Below the pieces are notes generated by a model. It ran no database searches. It saw only the letters and a program-made list of their open reading frames with translations, and was not told the DNA's origin. A DNA stretch of 22,469 bases, from assembly GCA_002373555.1 (NCBI GenBank), contig DFKM01000153.1, positions 1 through 22,469 on the forward strand, written 5' to 3'. Made by a program: the position numbers and the translations under genes. Position 1 is the stretch's first letter. Each line of letters starts with the position of its first letter. Positions 21,951 to 22,469 of this stretch are shown one piece after another. This DNA comes from Lachnospiraceae bacterium UBA3645 (GTDB taxonomy: Bacteria > Bacillota > Clostridia > Lachnospirales > Lachnospiraceae).

Positions 21951-22469
21951 TTACTGAATATACAGTTCGCCGTTCGCGGCATCCACCACGATATCGGTGT
22001 TCTCTGAAATATCGCCTGCGATGATCCGCTTTGCGATCATTGTCTCGAGCTTTCGCTGCAGATACCGTTTGATCGGTCTTGCGCCGAAGTTCGGATCATA
22101 GGCGTCTTCAATCACCTGATCCTTCGCAGCCTTCGTAAGCGATACGGTCAGCCGCTTGTCCTCCAGCCGTTTGTTCAGATTGGCGACCTGCAGATCCACG
22201 ATCTTCGCGATCTGATCCCGCATCAGCGGATGATAGATCACGATCTCATCGAGCCGGTTCAGGAATTCCGGACGGAAGCTCTTCTTCAGCAGCGCATCGA
22301 CGGCATCCAGCGCCTCTTCGCTGATCTCGCCGTTCTCCTGAATACCCTCCAGCAGATAGGAGGAACCGAGGTTGCTCGTCAGGATAATGATCGTGTTCTT
22401 GAAGTCTACCGTACGGCCCTGCGAATCGGTGATCCGGCCGTCGTCCAGCACCTGCAGCAGGATGTTGAA
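21951..22469 (-). CDS. clpB: ATP-dependent disaggregase ClpB, C-terminal part, cut by window edge
   Basis: ClpB is a hexameric AAA+ chaperone that pulls proteins out of aggregates with DnaK. The 172 residues visible belong to the second AAA+ domain: QVLDDGRITDSQGRTVDFKN, ILTSNLGSSYLLEG (sensor 1 region), FRPEFLNRLDEIVIYHPL (arginine-finger region) and FGARPIKRYLQRKLET (sensor 2). The C-terminus has the short ClpB-type D2 end. The frame is open to the window edge, so the start lies outside. The closely related ClpC/ClpE are less likely because of the ITDSQGRTVDFKNT and RPIKRYLQ wording, but only the domain's end is visible. Confidence 0.92.
   Translation of the reverse strand, partial: FNILLQVLDDGRITDSQGRTVDFKNTIIILTSNLGSSYLLEGIQENGEISEEALDAVDALLKKSFRPEFLNRLDEIVIYHPLMRDQIAKIVDLQVANLNKRLEDKRLTVSLTKAAKDQVIEDAYDPNFGARPIKRYLQRKLETMIAKRIIAGDISENTDIVVDAANGELYIQ

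Overview
The window reads as a moderately GC-rich chromosome of a Gram-positive anaerobe, most likely a member of the Clostridia. Supporting this are strong AGGAGG-type ribosome sites, a stand-alone AICAR transformylase, a two-domain NAD synthetase, an anaerobic (cbi) cobalamin pathway and a tungsten/molybdenum aldehyde:ferredoxin oxidoreductase. The assignment comes from gene content only and is not species-level. Genes cover almost everything; no gene-free stretch exceeds 300 bases.

Left part (1-8742, all plus strand): the 3' part of a GyrA/ParC-family topoisomerase gene; nadE, whose glutaminase domain has lost its nucleophilic cysteine and carries a long Asp tract; a purH-type AICAR transformylase ending in a strong hairpin terminator; a small AT-richer toxin-antitoxin-like pair whose promoter -35 box sits in the loop of that terminator; an orphan citrate-lyase ligase (citC) behind an extended -10 promoter; and glycogen synthase glgA.

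Middle (8743-15868): two diverged copies of an intergenic repeat lie directly before cbiD, which is separated from the other cobalamin genes. A convergent terminator follows. The minus-strand operon then runs aor -> moaD-like -> polyferredoxin::iron alcohol dehydrogenase. It looks like an aldehyde/alcohol redox module: AOR interconverts acids and aldehydes with ferredoxin electrons, the dehydrogenase interconverts aldehydes and alcohols, and the MoaD-like protein probably serves the pterin cofactor. The fusion gene keeps an excellent ribosome site and ATG at the exact domain joint, so it may make both the fusion and free dehydrogenase. A cytoplasmic GH13 alpha-amylase is transcribed divergently, and a perfect 12-bp inverted repeat lies between the two.

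Right part (15869-22469): a consensus promoter (TTGACA-17-TATACT) with a 10-bp palindrome in its spacer drives a compact operon cbiF-cbiG-cbiH-cbiJ::E::T-cbiA, the middle steps of anaerobic corrin ring synthesis up to the a,c-diamide. No cobalamin riboswitch was recognised in front of either cbi unit. Back-to-back terminators separate cbiA from the convergent 3' end of clpB, which runs off the window.

Most notable: NadE with a predicted dead glutaminase; the terminator/operator/promoter overlap before the toxin-antitoxin pair; and the ferredoxin-alcohol dehydrogenase fusion with an internal translation start.
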